Positions 1-7,239 of a stretch of 64,000 nt of DNA are shown here, piece after piece. Under the pieces are notes generated by a model. That model saw only the letters and a list, made by a program, of their open reading frames with translations, was not told the DNA's origin and made no database searches. The number at the start of each line of letters is the position of its first letter. Position 1 is the stretch's first letter. The translations under genes and the position numbers were made by a program. Source of the stretch: DATAEE01 sp036258175 (GTDB lineage Bacteria; Acidobacteriota; Vicinamibacteria; Vicinamibacterales; 2-12-FULL-66-21); assembly GCA_036258175.1 (NCBI GenBank), contig DATAEE010000106.1, forward strand, positions 1-64,000, in the 5' to 3' direction.

Positions 1-795
1 ATCGATCGGGAAAAGGCGAAGCTCGCGCTCGCCGACGCCGACCAGCGGCTGAAGGAGTCCGGCGAAAAAGCCGGCTCCGACCGCGCCGCCGCGCAGGCGG
101 ATCTGAACGGCAAGCTCCGCAAGCGTGAGAAGGCGCTGGCAGACCTGCAGCGTGCCGAGCGCTCGCGCGCCAACCTGGAGATGCGCGCCCCGGCCGACGG
201 CATGGTCAGCATCATGCCGAACTACCGCGCAGGCGGCATGTGGGGCACCAACCCCCCGGAATTCCGTGAAGGGGACCGCGCGTGGTCGGGCGCCCAGGTC
301 GTGGAACTGCCGGACCTGGCGGACATCCGGTTCGAGGCGCGGCTCGATGAAACGGATCGCGGGCGCATCGCGGCTGGACAGACGGCGAACCTCCGTGTCG
401 ACGCCGTGCCGGACCGGCAGTTTACCGCGACCGTGGCCGACGTGTCGGTCATCGCCCGCGTCGATTTCTCGTCCGGCACCTGGCCGCCGGCGCGCAACTT
501 CGACTTGAAACTGAAAATGGGCGAGAAGGATCCACGGCTTCGACCCGGCATGAGCTCGACGGCGCGGATTGCCGTCGACCGCCTCCCGGGATCGGTAATC
601 GTCCCCGCCCGCGCGGTCTTTCAGAAGGACGGCAGGCCCGTCGTCTATCTTCTTGACGGGCGCGCGTTCGAGCCGCGTCCGGTGGAGATCACCCGTCGCG
701 GCAAGGAACAGGTGGCGATTCGGTCCGGCGTGTCGCCCGGAGACCGCGTCGCGACGAAGCTGCCCGAGCGGGACATGTTGAAGGACGCGCGATGA
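1..795 (+). CDS. Efflux periplasmic adaptor, HlyD/MacA type (5' truncated)
   Basis: The frame is open from base 1, so the N-terminus lies outside the window. The visible part starts in a charged, Ala/Lys/Glu-rich coiled-coil hairpin (about residues 1-58). It continues into the second lipoyl half (MRAPADGMVS), a beta-barrel (residues ~95-200) and a membrane-proximal domain containing VIVPARAVF. This is the order seen in HlyD/MacA membrane fusion proteins, which link an inner-membrane transporter to an outer-membrane channel. Its stop overlaps the next start (ATGA at 792-795), so it is translationally coupled to a second adaptor and a MacB-type permease. The matching ATPase is not in view and probably lies upstream. 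Confidence 0.85.
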   Translation: MDREKAKLALADADQRLKESGEKAGSDRAAAQADLNGKLRKREKALADLQRAERSRANLEMRAPADGMVSIMPNYRAGGMWGTNPPEFREGDRAWSGAQVVELPDLADIRFEARLDETDRGRIAAGQTANLRVDAVPDRQFTATVADVSVIARVDFSSGTWPPARNFDLKLKMGEKDPRLRPGMSSTARIAVDRLPGSVIVPARAVFQKDGRPVVYLLDGRAFEPRPVEITRRGKEQVAIRSGVSPGDRVATKLPERDMLKDAR

Positions 796-2108
796 AACTG
801 CGGCGGCTTTTCTGGCCTGCGCTCGCGGCGCTCGTCGTGCTCGGCGGCGCCGGCATCGTCTATGCGGTCCAGAACTGGGAAGCCGAGCGGGACGACGGTG
901 TCCCGACGACGCGCGTGACACGAGGCGACCTGAAGCTGGATGTCTACGCGACCGGCGAGCTGCGCGCCGGCCGGGCGGTCTCGCTCGTCGCGCCGCCGAT
1001 CACCGGCGGCTCCCTCCGCATCGTGCAGCTCGCCCCCACGGGCACCACCGTCAAGAAGGGCGACGTCGTGATCGAGTTCGACCCCGCGGAGCAGCAGCAC
1101 GCGCTCGAGCAGAGCCGATCCGAGTTGAACGAAGCGGAGCAGGAGATCGTCAAGATGAAGGCGGACGCCGAGGTCCAGGCGGCCGCCGAAAAGGTCACGT
1201 TGCTCACCGCGCGGTTCGATGTCAGGCGCGCGGAGCTCGACGTGCTGGCCGGAGAGCTAATCAGCGCGGTCGAAGCAAAAAAGCGCGCGCTCAACCTCGA
1301 GGAGGCGAAGCGCCGCCTCGCGCAGCTCGAAGAGGACGCCAAGTCGCGCACCGTCACGAGCGCGGCGGGGCTCGCGGCGCTGCAGGAGAAGCGGAACAAG
1401 GCGCAGATCGCGATGGATCGCGCCAAGGCGACGATCGATACGCTCGTCATGCACTCCACGATGGATGGCCTGGTGGCGTTAAGGACCAACCCCGACGCAG
1501 GCGGCGGCTTCGGGTTCCCGGGAATGGTCCTCCCCGAGTACCGCGTTGGCGACACGATCGGGCCCGGTCGCGTCCTGGCCGACGTGCTCGAAGTGGGGGA
1601 GATGGAGATTCGCGCGCGCATCAACGAGACCGATCGCGCCAACCTGGCGGTCGGCCAGAGCGCCGCCATCCGCGTCGAGGCGGCGCCCGGCCGCCAGTTC
1701 GAGGGCCGCATCGTATCGCTCGGCGCGCTCGCGTCGCGCGTCAACTTCTGGGAATCGAGCCAGGCCGGCCGCCAGTTCGACGTCTTCTTCCGGATCGACG
1801 ATCGCGATGCCCGGTTGCGCCCGGGCGGATCGGTCCGCATCATCGTGGCGGGCCGGGCCGTCGAGAACGCGCTCCAGGTCCCCCGGCAGGCGGTCTTTGC
1901 GAAGGAAGGGAAAGCCGTCGTCTACGTCCGCGACCGGGATCACTTCGCGCCGCGCGAGGTCAAAGTCTCGCACCGCTCCGAGAATCGTGTGGCCGTCGAG
2001 GGCATCGACGAAGGCGTGGAAGTCGCGCTCGTGGATCCCGAAGCCGCACCGGCCTCCGGCGCCGCGCCTCGGCCCGCGGCGGCCGGTCCCACGGGAGCCT
2101 CGCGGTGA
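792..2108 (+). CDS. HlyD-family efflux periplasmic adaptor
   Basis: This 438-residue protein has one N-terminal membrane anchor (residues ~7-26, hydrophobic Ala/Leu/Val). A first lipoyl half follows (~45-95), then a long alpha-helical hairpin rich in Glu/Lys/Ala (~97-215), the second lipoyl half, a beta-barrel and a membrane-proximal domain (LQVPRQAVF). The C-terminus is a short Ala/Pro tail. It is a paralogue of the adaptor just upstream: both carry the INETDR/LDETDR and APGRQF/VPDRQF beta-barrel motifs. It is coupled by 4-base overlaps to both neighbours (792-795 and 2105-2108). Two tandem adaptors feeding one MacB-type permease is a common acidobacterial arrangement. The substrate cannot be read from the sequence. 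Confidence 0.9.
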   Translation: MKLRRLFWPALAALVVLGGAGIVYAVQNWEAERDDGVPTTRVTRGDLKLDVYATGELRAGRAVSLVAPPITGGSLRIVQLAPTGTTVKKGDVVIEFDPAEQQHALEQSRSELNEAEQEIVKMKADAEVQAAAEKVTLLTARFDVRRAELDVLAGELISAVEAKKRALNLEEAKRRLAQLEEDAKSRTVTSAAGLAALQEKRNKAQIAMDRAKATIDTLVMHSTMDGLVALRTNPDAGGGFGFPGMVLPEYRVGDTIGPGRVLADVLEVGEMEIRARINETDRANLAVGQSAAIRVEAAPGRQFEGRIVSLGALASRVNFWESSQAGRQFDVFFRIDDRDARLRPGGSVRIIVAGRAVENALQVPRQAVFAKEGKAVVYVRDRDHFAPREVKVSHRSENRVAVEGIDEGVEVALVDPEAAPASGAAPRPAAAGPTGASR

Positions 2109-3397
2109 AGGACGATCTGAAGCCCGATCGCGCTCTGTTCGTTCTGCGCAACGCCGACTTTCTGCCCGAGCTCCGCCACGGCATCGACAACCTCCGCGCG
2201 CACAAGCTCCGATCCCTCCTGACGATGCTCGGGATGATCTTCGGCGTCGCCGCCGTCGTGGCGATGCTGTCCATCGGCGCCGGCGCGCAGCAGGAGGTCA
2301 TGGCGTTCATCGAGCAACTGGGCGTCCGCAACCTCATCGTCGAGGCGCGTGAAGCGACCGACTGGCAGGCGATGCAGGCGACCAGGAAACTGTCGCCCGG
2401 TCTGACGTTCGAAGACCTGCGGGTCGCGCAGGCGAACCTGGAGGGTGTCGCCGCCGCCACGGCGCGCAAGCGCTTCAAGGCTGGCCGGATGCTGCCCCGC
2501 CCGACCGGCGAGATGCCGGTCGTCTACGGCGTCAGCACGACCTACGTCGGGATCAGTGGCCTCAACGTCGCCCGCGGACGCTTCTTTACCGAAGATGAAT
2601 CCGAGGCGGCGGCGCCGGTGGCGATCCTGGGTCAGGCGGCTGCCGCGGCAATCTTCGGCGCCAGCGAGCCGCTCGGCCAGCACGTCAAGGTCAACGACGC
2701 CTGGTTTCGCGTCATCGGCGTCACGGGGCCGCAGCTCTCCGTGCAGTCCGACGTGGCAGGGATGCCGTCGCAGGATCGCAACAACCTCATCTACGTGCCG
2801 CTCATGGCGGCGGTCATGCGGCTCGAGGACAGCTACAGCAACATCAAGGACGAGATTGACGGTATCTACCTGCAGCTCGCCCCGGAGATCGACAGCCTGC
2901 GCTCGGCGGATCTGTTGACGGGACTCCTCAACGCGTCACACCGCAACGCGGGCGACTTCAGCGTCATTGCGCCGGCCGAGCTCCTCGCGCAGCAGCAGCG
3001 GACGCGGCGGATCTTCGAAATGGTGATGGTCGCGATCGCGTCGATCTCGCTGCTCGTCGGCGGCATCGGCATCATGAACATCAAGCCCGCGAGCGTCCTC
3101 GAGCGGACGCGCGAGATCGGCGTCCGCCGCGCCGTCGGCGCGCGGCGCGCGGACGTCATCCGGCAGTTCCTCATCGAGACGACGCTCATTTCCGGGCTCG
3201 GCGGCGTCCTCGGCGTCGTCGTCGGCGTCCTGCTCTCGGAACTGGTCGCGTCACTCGCGGGCTGGTCGACCATCGTCACCGGTCTTTCCATCGCGCTTGC
3301 CTTCGTCGTCTCGGTCACGGTCGGGATCGTGTTCGGTCTCTATCCTGCAGTGCGCGCCGCGCGCCTCGATCCGGTCAAGGCGCTGCACTACGAGTAA
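2105..3397 (+). CDS. MacB-type ABC transporter permease
   Basis: This 430-residue membrane subunit starts at a GTG whose bases overlap the stop of the adaptor before it (GTGA). A short cytoplasmic segment leads to TM1 (~residues 35-57), a large periplasmic MacB_PCD domain (~60-270) and an FtsX-type block of three TM helices (~290-425). The conserved coupling-helix motif ERTREIGVRRAVGA is present. The usual MNIMLVSV before it reads MNIKPASV here, a slightly unusual TM2 exit. No ATPase domain is present, so it needs a separate MacB-like NBD, presumably encoded before the window. It overlaps the convergent gene after it by 10 bp. Confidence 0.9.
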   Translation: MKDDLKPDRALFVLRNADFLPELRHGIDNLRAHKLRSLLTMLGMIFGVAAVVAMLSIGAGAQQEVMAFIEQLGVRNLIVEAREATDWQAMQATRKLSPGLTFEDLRVAQANLEGVAAATARKRFKAGRMLPRPTGEMPVVYGVSTTYVGISGLNVARGRFFTEDESEAAAPVAILGQAAAAAIFGASEPLGQHVKVNDAWFRVIGVTGPQLSVQSDVAGMPSQDRNNLIYVPLMAAVMRLEDSYSNIKDEIDGIYLQLAPEIDSLRSADLLTGLLNASHRNAGDFSVIAPAELLAQQQRTRRIFEMVMVAIASISLLVGGIGIMNIKPASVLERTREIGVRRAVGARRADVIRQFLIETTLISGLGGVLGVVVGVLLSELVASLAGWSTIVTGLSIALAFVVSVTVGIVFGLYPAVRAARLDPVKALHYE

Positions 3398-4041
3398 CCG
3401 AGACCGCGCTTGATTTGCGCCGCTTCAATGACGCGGCATCCGCTCGGAGTCGGATTCTCGACCGACCACAACAACGCATCGATCATCTGTGCGTGCGTGA
3501 CCAGCGCCAGTCGCCGCGCGGCATCGCGCGTCGGCGGCAGCATTCCAAGTACCCAGTAGACCGGCATCGTTAGATACGGCCACCGGTGTCCGGGCCCCAG
3601 GACGTACCACGGATGCAGGACCGTTGCCGGCATGCTGGTCGCGCGAAGCGCCGACTCCGCCTCCGCTCGCGTGGCCTGATAGGCCTTCATGATCGGCGCC
3701 GGCTGCGCGACGCTGACGTAGACGAAGTGCCGGACGCCCGCGGCTGACGCCGCGGCGATCGACTCGACCGCCGAGACGAGATCAATTCTGCGGAACTGCT
3801 CCGCCTTCGCAGGACTCGGATGCGGCACGCCCACGAGTTGCACGAACGTATCGGCACCGGCGACCGCAGGCTCGAACGTCCGGCGATCGAGCGCATCGCC
3901 GATGACGATGCGGCAACCGGGCGGAAGGCGCACGGTACTCTCACGGCGCGCGAGCGCGGTGACGGAGTGGCGGCGATCGATCAGCGCGCGGACGAGCGGC
4001 GTGCCCAGATAGCCCGTGCCGCCCGTCACGAACACGTTCAC
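3388..4041 (-). CDS. NAD(P)-binding Rossmann protein, NmrA/SDRa type
   Basis: A 217-residue protein from the GTG at 4041. The N-terminus reads MNVFVTGGTGYLG, the glycine-rich nucleotide-binding motif of atypical/extended short-chain dehydrogenases. Later come GDALD (adenine-binding Asp region) and a YVSVAQP strand. The catalytic YxxxK of classical SDRs is not evident, so NmrA-like or complex-I-assembly-type members are the best match. The GTG is preferred over an upstream in-frame start because VNVFVTGG begins exactly as family members do and because a TACACT -10 box lies 7 nt before it. Its 3' end overlaps the MacB-type permease tail to tail. The substrate is unknown. Confidence 0.8.
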   Translation of the reverse strand: MNVFVTGGTGYLGTPLVRALIDRRHSVTALARRESTVRLPPGCRIVIGDALDRRTFEPAVAGADTFVQLVGVPHPSPAKAEQFRRIDLVSAVESIAAASAAGVRHFVYVSVAQPAPIMKAYQATRAEAESALRATSMPATVLHPWYVLGPGHRWPYLTMPVYWVLGMLPPTRDAARRLALVTHAQMIDALLWSVENPTPSGCRVIEAAQIKRGLGYS

Positions 4042-4048
4042 GCGGCGC

Positions 4049-4054
4049 AGTGTA
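4049..4054 (-). promoter_or_regulatory. -10 box of a leaderless start (4041)
   Basis: On the minus strand TACACT ends 7 nt before the GTG at 4041 and there is no Shine-Dalgarno in between. That spacing places the expected transcription start at or next to the start codon. Confidence 0.5.
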
Positions 4055-4055
4055 G

Positions 4056-4134
4056 CAATCGGCAATCAATCCGCAATCACCAATCCACAATCGTCTATCA
4101 GTCCTCAATCCCCAATCGCCAATCCACAATGCAC
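4056..4134. repeat. CAATC short-period repeat array
   Basis: A run of degenerate units such as CAATCGG, CAATCAA, CAATCC and CAATCGC with a period near 7 fills the divergent spacer between the genes starting at 4041 and 4166. A shorter copy lies at 5816-5845. Confidence 0.75.
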
Positions 4135-4152
4135 GCGTATTGAGGTCCGATG

Positions 4153-4158
4153 TAGGAT
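4153..4158 (+). promoter_or_regulatory. -10 box of a leaderless start (4166)
   Basis: TAGGAT lies 7 nt before the GTG at 4166 with no ribosome-binding site between them. It forms a divergent pair with the -10 box at 4049-4054. Confidence 0.45.
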
Positions 4159-4165
4159 CGGCTCC

Positions 4166-5806
4166 GTGAATCGACGCCATTTCCTGCACGTAGTCGGCGG
4201 CAGTGCCGCCGCTGTCGCCGCATCCGACGCGTTCCTCGATCTGCTCGCTCAGCCGCGCGTGCCGCGCGAGGCGCGGCTGCGGGAGCTCGCGGACATCGCG
4301 CTCGGCGAGGCGAAGAAGCTCGGCGCGACGTATGCCGATCTCCGGATCACGCGCAACCGTGCGTTGAGCGTCGCCGCCCGCGACCGCGTCCTCGCCGAAG
4401 GCGGCGGCGGGCCGGGTGGCGGTGGGCCGGGCGGTGGCGGCGGGGGTGGCGGCGGATTTGGCGGCGGCGGCGGTCCGGCGAACAATTCCCGCGAGGACAC
4501 GCACGGCTTCGGTGTCCGCGTCATCGTGAACGGCACGTGGGGCTTCGCGTCGAGCCCGATCGTGACGCCGGAGGAGGTGCGCCGCGTGACCCGCGTGGCG
4601 GCCGACGTCGCCCGCGCGAGCAGCATCGCGAAGAAGTTTGACGTCAAGCTCGCGTCGGTGCCGCCGTACACCGACTACTTCCGCACGCCGATCACCCGCG
4701 ACGTGTTCGAAGTCCCGCTCGACGAGCTCGCCGCGCAGGTCCTGGCGGTCAATGCCGCGATCCTCGAGAACAAGGACGTCTCGCGCGCCATCACCCGCAT
4801 CTACGCGCAGCACGAGTGGAAGTACCTCGCGACGAGCGAAGGCTCGCACATCGAGCAGGATCTCTATCGCACGTCGCCCGCCTCGCAGGCCTCGGCGCGG
4901 TACCAGGGCGCCGTCCGCTCGCGCATGTACTTTCCGTCGCCTCGCACCGGCGGCTACGAGGTCGTCGCCGACGCAAAGATGCTCGATCACGCGCGGCGCA
5001 TTGCCACCGAGGCGGTCGAGTTCGCCCGCGCGAAGCCCGTCGGCGTCGGGCTGAAGGATCTGATCCTCACGCCGTCGCACGCCTCCCTGACCATCCACGA
5101 GATCGTCGCCCACGCGACCGAGCTCGATCGCATCGTCGGTTACGAGGCGAACTATGCCGGCACGTCGTTCGTCAAGCTCACCGATCTTGGAAAGCTGAAA
5201 TACGGGTCGAAGCTCTTCAACGTCACCGCCGATCGGACGATCGAGGGCGGCATGGCGACCTGCGGGTATGACGATGATGGAGTGAAAACGCAGAAGTGGC
5301 CGCTCGTACGGGAAGGCATCCTCGTCGGACTGCAGACGAACCGGGAGACCGCGCATTTCCTCGGCGAGAAGGAGAGCCGCGGGTGCACCTTCGCCAACCA
5401 CTGGCGCAACTATCCGTTCCTGCGGATGCCGAACGTGCACGTCGACGCCGGCCCGGCGGGATCGCCGACCCCCGATGAACTGATCGCGGACGTCAAGGAT
5501 GGCGTTCTCATTGACGGCCGCGGCAGCTTCAGCATCGATCAGCAGCGTTACAACGGCCAGTTCGGCGGCGACTGCTTCTGGGCGATTCGCAACGGAAAGA
5601 AAGCGGAGATGCTCGCCGACGTGACCTATAACGCCATCACGACCGACTTCTGGGCGAACCTGGACGCAATCAGCGGGCCGGAGAGCTGGGAGCTGAACGG
5701 CCTGGTCGGCGACGCGAAGGGCCAGCCGGTGCAGACGAACTACCCATCACACGGCAGCCCGTGGCTGCGCATCCGCAAGATCATGGTCGGCGCGGCGCAG
5801 ACTTAA
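4166..5806 (+). CDS. TldD/PmbA-family metalloprotease with Tat-like signal
   Basis: A 546-residue protein from the GTG at 4166. It starts NRRHFLHVVGGSAAAVAAS, a twin-arginine motif followed by a hydrophobic Ala/Val stretch, so Tat-dependent export is predicted. The TldD fold follows: the N-terminal half (~40-290) and a zinc motif HEIVAH (HExxxH) at residue ~311, then the C-terminal barrel half with CGYDDDG and SRGCTFANHWRN. An insert of about 30 residues that is nearly all Gly (4405-4475, residues ~80-104) interrupts the N-terminal domain. Classical TldD/TldE are cytoplasmic and degrade small peptides; an exported form would act on periplasmic substrates. No PmbA/TldE partner is adjacent. Confidence 0.85.
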   Translation: MNRRHFLHVVGGSAAAVAASDAFLDLLAQPRVPREARLRELADIALGEAKKLGATYADLRITRNRALSVAARDRVLAEGGGGPGGGGPGGGGGGGGGFGGGGGPANNSREDTHGFGVRVIVNGTWGFASSPIVTPEEVRRVTRVAADVARASSIAKKFDVKLASVPPYTDYFRTPITRDVFEVPLDELAAQVLAVNAAILENKDVSRAITRIYAQHEWKYLATSEGSHIEQDLYRTSPASQASARYQGAVRSRMYFPSPRTGGYEVVADAKMLDHARRIATEAVEFARAKPVGVGLKDLILTPSHASLTIHEIVAHATELDRIVGYEANYAGTSFVKLTDLGKLKYGSKLFNVTADRTIEGGMATCGYDDDGVKTQKWPLVREGILVGLQTNRETAHFLGEKESRGCTFANHWRNYPFLRMPNVHVDAGPAGSPTPDELIADVKDGVLIDGRGSFSIDQQRYNGQFGGDCFWAIRNGKKAEMLADVTYNAITTDFWANLDAISGPESWELNGLVGDAKGQPVQTNYPSHGSPWLRIRKIMVGAAQT

Positions 5807-5815
5807 CGTGCGCTC

Positions 5816-5845
5816 CGCCAATCAGCAATCAGCATTCAGCAATGG
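5816..5845. repeat. CAATCAG/CATTCAG short repeat
   Basis: CAATCAG, CAATCAG, CATTCAG and CAATGGG are tandem units of 7 nt. The array encodes the last residues of the minus-strand gene ending at 5822. Confidence 0.6.
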
Positions 5846-6259
5846 GCATAGGTCAGGCTCAACCCATTCCAGTCGCGCCTGGACCGACATCAACAGATCT
5901 TTCGAGTAGTACGTGAGCAGGGCGTCCCGAGCCGCGAGCGGGCTCGCGAGGAGCGCCTGCGCGCAGTACGCTGCGGGCTGCCCGTCGCGATCCGCGATGA
6001 ACGCTACGAGGAGCATCACGTAAGCCCGCGTAATCGTCTCGTGATAGCCGCTCGAATCCGTATTCGGCGTGCCGTGCGAGTCGTTCAGGAGCCGGATGCC
6101 CGATCGAAGACGCAGCAGCGCCTCGTCCGGTCCCAGCCGATGCACGTGCCACGTCCCGACGGCCAGGTGCGCCTGATGGGTCCACTCGGACTTCGGAAGT
6201 GTTCGTGACTGAAAGCGGAAGACGAGATTGTCCAGCTCCGCCGCCGTTGGCCATCCCAT
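5822..6259 (-). CDS. Conserved hypothetical protein (WTHxAHL motif)
   Basis: A 145-residue soluble protein with no signal peptide or TM helix, taken from the ATG at 6259 rather than a TTG at 6268, because the latter overlaps a TACAGT -10 box. Visible motifs are WTHQAHL (~residues 27-33), GTWHVHRLG, and GYHETIT followed by an Arg/Ala/Tyr helix. The spaced His residues suggest a metal or cofactor site, but I cannot assign a function. The C-terminal NADC is encoded inside a CAATCAG repeat, so the last few residues may be recent. Convergent with the TldD homologue. Confidence 0.65.
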   Translation of the reverse strand: MGWPTAAELDNLVFRFQSRTLPKSEWTHQAHLAVGTWHVHRLGPDEALLRLRSGIRLLNDSHGTPNTDSSGYHETITRAYVMLLVAFIADRDGQPAAYCAQALLASPLAARDALLTYYSKDLLMSVQARLEWVEPDLCPLLNADC

Positions 6260-6267
6260 GCGGGACA

Positions 6268-6273
6268 ACTGTA
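6268..6273 (-). promoter_or_regulatory. -10 box of a leaderless start (6259)
   Basis: TACAGT on the minus strand ends 8 nt before the ATG at 6259; no Shine-Dalgarno intervenes. Confidence 0.4.
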
Positions 6274-6347
6274 GCGCAGCCCTGCAGCGCAGCCCTTCCG
6301 CCGCCGCTAAAGCTTCGGCGGACCGCCGTAGCCTTGGCGAAGGCGGT
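6271..6347. repeat. REP-like hairpin cluster with GTAG heads
   Basis: GTAGCGCAGCCC is followed by a stem CCGCCG (6301-6306) with CGGCGG (6316-6321), then ACCGCC (6323-6328) with GGCGGT (6342-6347) enclosing GTAGCC. Heads and stems match the other REP-like units in the window. The cluster lies between two minus-strand genes. Confidence 0.6.
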
Positions 6348-6356
6348 TAGGGATGC

Positions 6357-7148
6357 TTAAGCCGCCTGCCGTAACGCGATGATCGCGAACGTCGCGCCCT
6401 GCGGATCGGAAGCGATCGCGAAGCGGCCGATGCCCGGAATGTCCTTCGGCGGAAGCGGCAGCGCGCCGCCATTCTGCTTGATGCGGCCCGCGCTGGCGTC
6501 GCAGTCGACGACGGCAAAGTAGGGAAGCCAGTGCGGCGGGACGTCGCCCCACTCCGGCTGGATACGCATCATGCCGCCGATCGGCGTTCCCTGATTGAAG
6601 AACTCGGTGTACTCCCCTGGCGGCGCCGTGCCGCGCTTCGCCGTCCAGCCGAAGAGCGACGTGTAGAACTCCTGCGCGGCGGCGGGATCGGTCGTCGCGA
6701 GCTCGGTCCAGCAGAGCGTGCCCGGATCGTTGAAGCGCTCGGCGCCGATGTGGTTTTTCGCCTGCCAGAGATTGATGAACGCCCCGGCCGGATCCTTCAG
6801 GATCGCCATCCGCCCTGCGTCGAACACGTCGAAGGGCCCTGCGACGACGGTCCCTCCGAGCGCCGCGACGCGCGCAGTCGTCTCGTCCACGCTCGACACC
6901 GCCACGTAGCTGTTCCAGTGCGGTGGTCCCTGGTCGGGCGTGACCTGACACGCCGCGCCGACGTCTTCTCCATCGAGCTGGAACCGGTAGTACGGGCCGA
7001 CGTCAGTCTCTGATTCGACGACCGTCCAGCCGAAGAGAGCGGCGTAGAACAGTTGGGCTTCCTCGGGATCGGAGGTTGCGAGCTCCGGCCAGCAGAACGT
7101 GCCGGGCTCGTGAGGGGTCAAGCTCTTCGGTGCCAATGGGTCCCCCAA
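6357..7148 (-). CDS. Double VOC (glyoxalase/bleomycin-resistance fold) protein
   Basis: A 263-residue protein with two vicinal-oxygen-chelate modules in tandem. Module one (~14-128) opens PGTFCWPELATSDPEEAQLFYAAL; module two (~138-258) opens PGTLCWTELATTDPAAAQEFYTSL. Each ends in a strand with a DPxGA motif (LKDPAGA, ASDPQGA). The two copies are clearly a duplication. Members of this family are annotated as glyoxalase-like or hydroxylase-associated proteins with unknown substrates. His/Glu metal ligands are only partly conserved, so it may be a binding protein rather than an enzyme. A GGTTC repeat array lies directly upstream. Confidence 0.85.
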   Translation of the reverse strand: MGDPLAPKSLTPHEPGTFCWPELATSDPEEAQLFYAALFGWTVVESETDVGPYYRFQLDGEDVGAACQVTPDQGPPHWNSYVAVSSVDETTARVAALGGTVVAGPFDVFDAGRMAILKDPAGAFINLWQAKNHIGAERFNDPGTLCWTELATTDPAAAQEFYTSLFGWTAKRGTAPPGEYTEFFNQGTPIGGMMRIQPEWGDVPPHWLPYFAVVDCDASAGRIKQNGGALPLPPKDIPGIGRFAIASDPQGATFAIIALRQAA

Positions 7149-7182
7149 GGTCGAGAGGTTCCAAGGGTTCCAGGGTTCCGAG
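7148..7182. repeat. GGTTC-type short repeat array
   Basis: Units GAGGTTCCAA, GGGTTCCA and GGGTTCCGA follow one another in the spacer before the minus-strand VOC gene. They belong to the same family as the larger arrays near 26300, 32700 and 34150. Confidence 0.6.
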
Positions 7183-7239
7183 GACGGGGAAGGACTGGGG
7201 AATGATACACTGGGCGTTTTAAGGAATGGCTAACCCCGC

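Noticed and set aside
3941..5440. 499-residue open frame antisense to the TldD homologue
   Set aside because: Mirror of the metalloprotease codons; low-complexity Arg/Ala/Val composition and no recognisable motif.
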